Assembly: GCA_025677825.1 (NCBI GenBank)
Contig: JAIXMO010000081.1
Coordinates: 1-64,000 of the forward strand
Reading direction: 5' to 3'
Length of the DNA stretch: 64,000 nt
DNA from: Helicostylum pulchrum
Lineage: Eukaryota > Mucoromycota > Mucoromycetes > Mucorales > Mucoraceae
Shown: piece after piece, positions 59,048 through 64,000 of the stretch
Position numbering within the stretch: the stretch's first letter is position 1
Layout: every line of letters starts with the position of its first letter
Position numbers and translations under genes: made by a program
Notes under the pieces: model-generated
Told to the model about the DNA's origin: nothing
Database searches by the model: none
The model's input: only the letters and a program-made list of their open reading frames with translations

Positions 59048-61423
59048 ACTTTCCCCCTCCCCCTTTTTTTTTATTGTATATTATTTTTGTAAATAGCTTA
59101 TTATAAATGTTATTATTATTTTCTTTATGTACACATACCAGTTTCTTTTCTGTATTACCTTCCTTTCTCCCCCGCGTCTCCTTTTATATATATTGCACTA
59201 CCGCCACTATAGATTTTTTTTTTATATGTGTGTATGTATTATCAAACCCATTTATTAAATAAACTAAATTCGATAACAACTAAGAAGAAAAAAATCTATT
59301 TTTATCAGTTACGCATATATGTTTCATCATTCTGTTCATATTACATACATAGAAAAAAAAGGGGGGTGGCACTGAGTTTTTTTTGTCAACTAGTTATTTC
59401 TTTTTTTCTCGCATGGAAAATTGGGAACTGTCCTACTATAGAATAAAGAAAGCAGGGACTTGTAGTATAAATTTTAGAAACTTTTACTTTCCACCAAGTA
59501 ACTAAAAAAAAACTAATTCGTTCTCATGACGATAGTCGCCACATTATGCAGCACCAGCCCACTTGGCAAATTAACAATGTGTCAGTCGTGTTATTTTCCT
59601 TAGTTTAGCTTATATTTTTCGCTGTAGCTTTTTTGACTCCTTTTTTTTTTTGGTTAAGTGGGTGTCATTCTCGTCATATAACTCTAATTTATATTTATAC
59701 ATTAGTTTGTATCTGTTCTTAAGTTCATATCCCAAAAATATAACATCTTTTCCTTTCTATTCAGAAGTAAAAAAAGTATTCAATGTAATTAAACATCATT
59801 TTGTGTACCCTATAGTTCCCAAAAGAAGAATTTACTTCTAAATTAATATTCAGCTGAAAAAATGGCAAGTTTTTTTTTTTAATGAAACCAGTAAAATCAT
59901 AGATTTCGAGGAGCCGAGCTCACAACAAGAATCTTATTACATATTCGTGTTTATACTCCTACAATAAAAATAGATCCTAAAGAAGAAAAAAAAAAGAGAG
60001 AGAGCCTCATGTCTAGTTAATAGACGAAGCGTCTTAACAAACAAACAAAAAACTACATTTGTTAAAATCAGTTTATACGAAACCAAATAGTAAATGTTCC
60101 ACCAAGAAGGACCTACTACAATAGAGGAAACTCTTTATTCTCGAAAAATAAAATTTCACTAGTATAATTCTGACGGTAAAACTGGGAAGACCACACAATC
60201 CAAACTTTAAACAAATTTCCATAAATGTTGGTATTATTTTTTTTTTACGTAACCTATACACACCTCTTAAAATATACAATGTAAACTGGAATTGGGAAAT
60301 ATTCCAAATATTTACTTGTGAAACCCCCTTCGCCACTATATGTTCACTTTTTTGACAAAAGAGAGTATCATGTGTGTTATAAAATAATGTCACATGTAAA
60401 TATATGTTGCAAGTGTACACCATCTTTTCTTAACAAATTATCATCTCAAACTTGTTTCATACAATACAAAAAAAAAAGACTTTTTGTCATTTAGTGATAC
60501 AAAATAACATTTGTTATGTAAGGGTTCAAATTATCTATAGTTTTACATAATTATTTATTCAATTCTTTCGCTTGTAACCAGTTTAATTTGTTTCGATCTA
60601 CAAGAGATATAATCGCGTTTCAGTGCTACATACAATACAACCGAAAAGCCATACAAGCTTCTTTTTTTTTTTTGGTGATTATTCCAAGTGAAAAAATAAT
60701 ACATCGATTTATAAATAGTTTAAATATACTTTGTAAATTATTCGACAGGTATATAGTTAACAGTATTACCAGTCAAAGAGAGCGCGACGTTTTGGTTCAT
60801 AGTTTCAAGCAACGTGTAATATATTTATTCTAGACCATGTGTGTTAATATCCGTGTAATGTACCTATGGTGTTCAGCGGTTTGTTAAAATATGGTATCAC
60901 TTCATAGTTTTATTTAAAAGGTTTTCTTTTAATCATCTTTTTCTGTTACACTTTGTGCTTTACGGTTACATTTTCTCTTGTGGCTCATTTGGTCACTATC
61001 CTGCTCTTTAAAAAAAAACTCAAATAAGCGACCCTACAATGTTCATTTCTCACAGTTAAAATATAATCGTCCTATTGTAGAGTCTCTTTATTATCAACAC
61101 AAAGAAGCCAAAAAAAAAAGGTACACTGGTTAAAATTACACGGTGTATTGGTATTATGATAGGTAATGGTTTTGACGCTATAATGGATGGTGATACCAGC
61201 ACTATATTCTGATGGTGATTTGAGCATTGCAATGGGCTAGGTCGTATTATATAATACAATGGATTAATGTCTGGGCGCGTACTAACTGTTCTTTTTTTTA
61301 CTATTGTGGCGTATTTCAGATGTATACGAAAGTTCAAATGAACTGCTTACATATATATGCATATAATAAATAAAGACGTAAATGTGTTCGTTCTAAAATC
61401 ATCAATAAAATAAAAGATAATTA
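59048..61423. other. Gene-free spacer
   Basis: 3'UTR of the zinc-finger gene, then AT-rich DNA. Open frames here (for example 60073-60423 minus) show no recognisable protein features. No RNA gene seen. Confidence 0.5.
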
Positions 61424-61920
61424 ATGAGTGTGTTTTTTGGCTCCTTAATTTTCCGCTCGGTTTATCCTGCGTTGTCAGTTCAATTAGGCAAACAAGTCGT
61501 TTACAAATTTAAAGTTTGGGAATATGCTAAGGGCATTTTTGTCTCCGACGCCTCTAATAATAATAAGCGCTTTACATCGTAAGACCGCGTATAAGCTTAT
61601 GTTGTCCTTGAGCGGAAACTTAGGCGAGAAACGGCTTTACCTTATTCCGGAATACTTACCTGTCTTTTTTTTTTGGATCCGACCGTTAGAGCTTTTACCT
61701 CAGCTGTTTCAGTATAAAACATCATTACCGGGTAGTACTGCCGTATTAAAGATTTCGTATCGATCCGTCTCCTTATAGATATGTGTTTTACACTCAAATA
61801 TTTGCACCAATGGTACATTCCTCCGTCTTGAATCACAGACGGGAACGAAAAATAGCAAACCAGTTTCTCTATTAAACACTAGAACCACCAAGATAACTAT
61901 TAAAGAAAAACAGGCATATT
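61424..61920 (+). pseudogene. Possible gene relic
   Basis: An ATG at 61424 opens about 52 codons (MSVFFGSLIFRSVYPALSVQ..., Y-K-F-K-V-W-E-Y-A-K-G-I-F-V-S-D) ending at a GTAAGA donor (61579). Later frames (H-Q-W-Y-I-P-P-S near 61810; K-P-V-S-L-L-N-T-R-T-T-K-I-T near 61875) also look protein-like but cannot be joined cleanly. Unknown family, weak evidence. Confidence 0.25.
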
Positions 61921-62006
61921 ACAAAAAAAAAAAAGTAATACAAAGAAGCTCAAACATTAAAACGATTAAAATATCCATTACTAATTAAATAGTAGATACA
62001 GGGCTA

Positions 62007-62078
62007 CAGTAGCGGCTCTATTTAGGGGTGACCTGATTTAAGGGTAGGATTGATTTAAGGGTGGATTTCTCCAGAACA
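62007..62078 (+). repeat. TA-flanked CAGTAGCGGCTCTATTTA terminus with GGGTG iterations
   Basis: CAGTAGCGGCTCTATTTAGG after TA, followed by three degenerate T-T-T-A-(A/G)-G-G-G-T-(A/G) blocks (62021, 62037, 62053). Same terminus as at 20412 (minus), 23430 and 36434. Confidence 0.5.
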
Positions 62079-62164
62079 TCTTCGGTCCCCCCGCTTTAAC
62101 ACCTCTATTACCACAGAACTACTAAATATATAAACTAAATATATAAAGTGATAATAAGAAAAAA

Positions 62165-62335
62165 AGTCTTATTTAACTTATATAAAAGCATCTAGTCTTC
62201 AAAAGTGTACAATCAAATCGAATTTGTTAAACCAAAAAGGGATAATAATCAAACTGATAGAGAGAGGATAGTAACATAAATTTTGAAAAGTAGTTAAATT
62301 ATAAAGACAGTCAATTTAAACTTGAATGTATTCCA
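62165..62335 (-). repeat. Dispersed repeat, inverted copy of 7066-7240
   Basis: Contains CTGATAGAGAGAGGATAGTA and CTAGTCTTCAAAAGTGTA, reverse complements of blocks in the left copy in matching order. Unknown element. Confidence 0.55.
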
Positions 62336-63479
62336 TTTTCACAGGGGAATACAATGCACATTTCAAAGATTATTTGCTCTATTCAGTTTCTTGTTTAATA
62401 TAAGGTATGTCTCTTGGTCTGTCTATTTTCAGGTCTTGATTAGACGCGTTACTTTTAACATCTCCCTCTATTTTTTGTTGCATATTGTTTGATAAAAGGG
62501 TCAAAAAGTATTTTTGTTACACTAGATCCGATCACATTTGAAACACATTAGCGTAAACATTGAGGGCATTATCTAGTTTTTAAATTAATGCAAAGTAAAA
62601 AATATGCTATGGTTGTCATTCGTATTTAATTTATAGAATTACGACTATTTGGCTCTAGAAAATGACGGCCATTCTTTTACTGAGAGTTTAGCTATAGTTC
62701 TATAGTTTCAAATTAATTATAGTTGATATGACTTTGCTTTAATACAACATGTTAGGTATTAGACATCGGACAGCGTTAACCCCAAAACTAGGAGTCTTCA
62801 CTATATACTTTTGAATCAGTAACATGGTTAAAATAATAAGTTTGTTTATAAAGAAATATATTTCTACTATTAACAGGTAAGAATTAGCTCTGCCCAAGAG
62901 GACAGATCTCGCTTTCTTGACTCGATATCAGAGCTTGGAAGGTTAAATTTTAACTCAAAGCAGAATACTTTGTATTACTGTGAGACCAAGCCAGTTGAAT
63001 CTCCTTTTGAAAAAAAAAGATATTTTACATGAATGCTACACATGAGTATGGCTCTTTTTTTTTTTTTAAGTATGAAGCAATGCATTCACGAATACGAAAA
63101 AAGTCACTTTGGCTTATACTCATGACGCAGTAAATTTTAATTCAGAAAAAGAGTAAACAAAGAACTCGCTCTTTTTTTTTCTCACGTCTTTTGTTAATCT
63201 TACAAATGGCTATTACAGTATGTTAGTCAAACTATTCTTTTATGATATGTTACTTGGAAATAATTATATCTGATAATGGTTATCACTTTGTTATATTGAT
63301 ATTCGCTTTATTATACACTATTATTATGGTTTCTAATGTACATACTTTAATGGCTGATCTCTATTCAAATCTTCAAACTGGAGGTGTTTTTTTTAACTCA
63401 CGGTACGTGTATTTATACGTTTTATTTCATCCTACTGTATACTAATTTTATTTCATCATAACCCGTTTTTTTCATCTCG
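62336..63479. other. Gene-free AT-rich spacer
   Basis: No gene, RNA or clear repeat recognised. A 67-codon hydrophobic frame at 63242-63445 is likely chance. Confidence 0.45.
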
Positions 63480-64000
63480 GTACTGGTTCCAGTACTGTCG
63501 GGGGCGCAGAGTATCTGAAATGCTGAAATGGGCGCTCTTCGAAGCCTTGTGGTGAATTGATGCTCTGCCCACCATATGGTGGGTGCACTGCAACATCTCC
63601 TTGCCACTTTTTCTCCACCGGTTACATCTCCGAGGGTAGTCAAGGTATGTACACATCACCTCAAGTTAAAAAAATGTACGCGATTCGAGTTGGGACCTGT
63701 AAGACTCCTGATGACCGACGCCTTTTAATACTTGTTTATGTGGATGTACTGGTGGCTCTGGCGTACTGATTTGGTGATCTTCCTGCTGTGGTGAATCGAA
63801 AAGCTCCTAGGTGTGGACGTTCTTTCAATCTTGGTTTCACTGGATGTAATGGTTCCGCTTGCTTCCCTGATTTCTTGACCTCTGGTTTTTTAACTGTAAT
63901 TACTTGATCTGATCCTTGGTGATGGGCTCGCTTGATCCGTGATTTACTTCTTTCTCAAGTTCCTATTACTGTGAAAGTGCCTTCTATCTGAGGACTCTAA
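63480..64000 (-). pseudogene. GC-richer coding-like segment, possible retroelement relic (partial)
   Basis: Composition shifts from very AT-rich to clearly higher GC at about 63480. On the minus strand a protein-like frame runs from the window edge side (R-S-K-S-R-I-K-R-A-H-H-Q-G..., V-K-P-R-L-K-E-R-P-H-L-G-A-F-R-F) to a stop near 63735. Other open stretches follow in shifted frames (V-L-Q-V-P-T-R-I-A-Y-I; H-P-P-Y-G-G-Q-S-I-N-S-P). The basic, Pro-rich character suggests the gag/ORF1 part of a retroelement, but no reverse transcriptase or zinc knuckle is visible. Continues past the window. Confidence 0.35.

Noticed and set aside
60073..60423. 116-codon minus-strand frame
   Set aside because: No domain, no intron partners, composition typical of random AT-rich DNA.

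Overview
The window is nuclear DNA of a filamentous fungus, most likely an early-diverging one of the order Mucorales (Rhizopus/Mucor type). The reasons are short AT-rich GT..AG introns (mostly 45-100 nt) in nearly every gene, very AT-rich spacers full of long A and T runs, two CotH-type spore-coat/surface protein genes (a family typical of Mucorales), and complete fungal housekeeping proteins. The genus is an inference. All gene models were spliced by hand from frame continuity, splice sites and family knowledge.

Layout. 1-1.3 kb: the 3' part of a monocarboxylate-transporter-like MFS gene. 2.0-3.9 kb: CotH-like gene 1 (minus). 4.4-9.9 kb: gene-poor, with relics of lineage-specific genes and repeat copy A. 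10-16.3 kb (minus): a two-finger C2H2 regulator, a secreted GPI-phospholipase-D-like protein and an F-box/ankyrin protein. 16.7-23.1 kb: tRNA-dihydrouridine synthase DUS1 (plus), convergent with the ribosome-assembly factor NLE1/RSA4 (minus); then an F-box protein and the ERV1/ALR sulfhydryl oxidase (both minus). 23.3-24.8 kb: repeat copy B. 25.2-32.2 kb (all minus): cysteine dioxygenase, an unknown helical protein, a TBC Rab-GAP and SGF29 of SAGA. 33.4-35.4 kb: CotH-like gene 2 (plus, probable GPI anchor). 36.4-37.3 kb: repeat copy C. 38.8-47 kb: ferrochelatase (plus), NUP98-type nucleoporin (minus), mRNA guanylyltransferase (plus) and methionine aminopeptidase 2 (minus). 47-52.1 kb: a MITE with 48-bp perfect inverted repeats, then a stretch of decayed genes, including a DDE-transposase-like relic and an F-box-like relic. 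52.5-54.3 kb: a SAM-dependent methyltransferase with a possible myristoylation signal (minus). 57.2-59.0 kb: a C2H2 regulator (plus). 59-64 kb: nearly gene-free, ending in a more GC-rich repeat-like segment that runs off the window.

The housekeeping genes do not form one pathway. Several share short bidirectional promoters (NUP98/capping enzyme, 175 bp) or abut tail-to-tail (DUS1/NLE1, FECH/NUP98, capping enzyme/MetAP2), as in a compact genome with gene-poor repeat islands between. The least explained structure is a three-copy dispersed repeat with GGGTCAACCCCTTTTG inverted ends and a strongly conserved hairpin-capable core (5.86, 23.69 and 36.76 kb). Next come several TA-flanked CAGT/CACT termini that look like Tc1/mariner-type MITEs.
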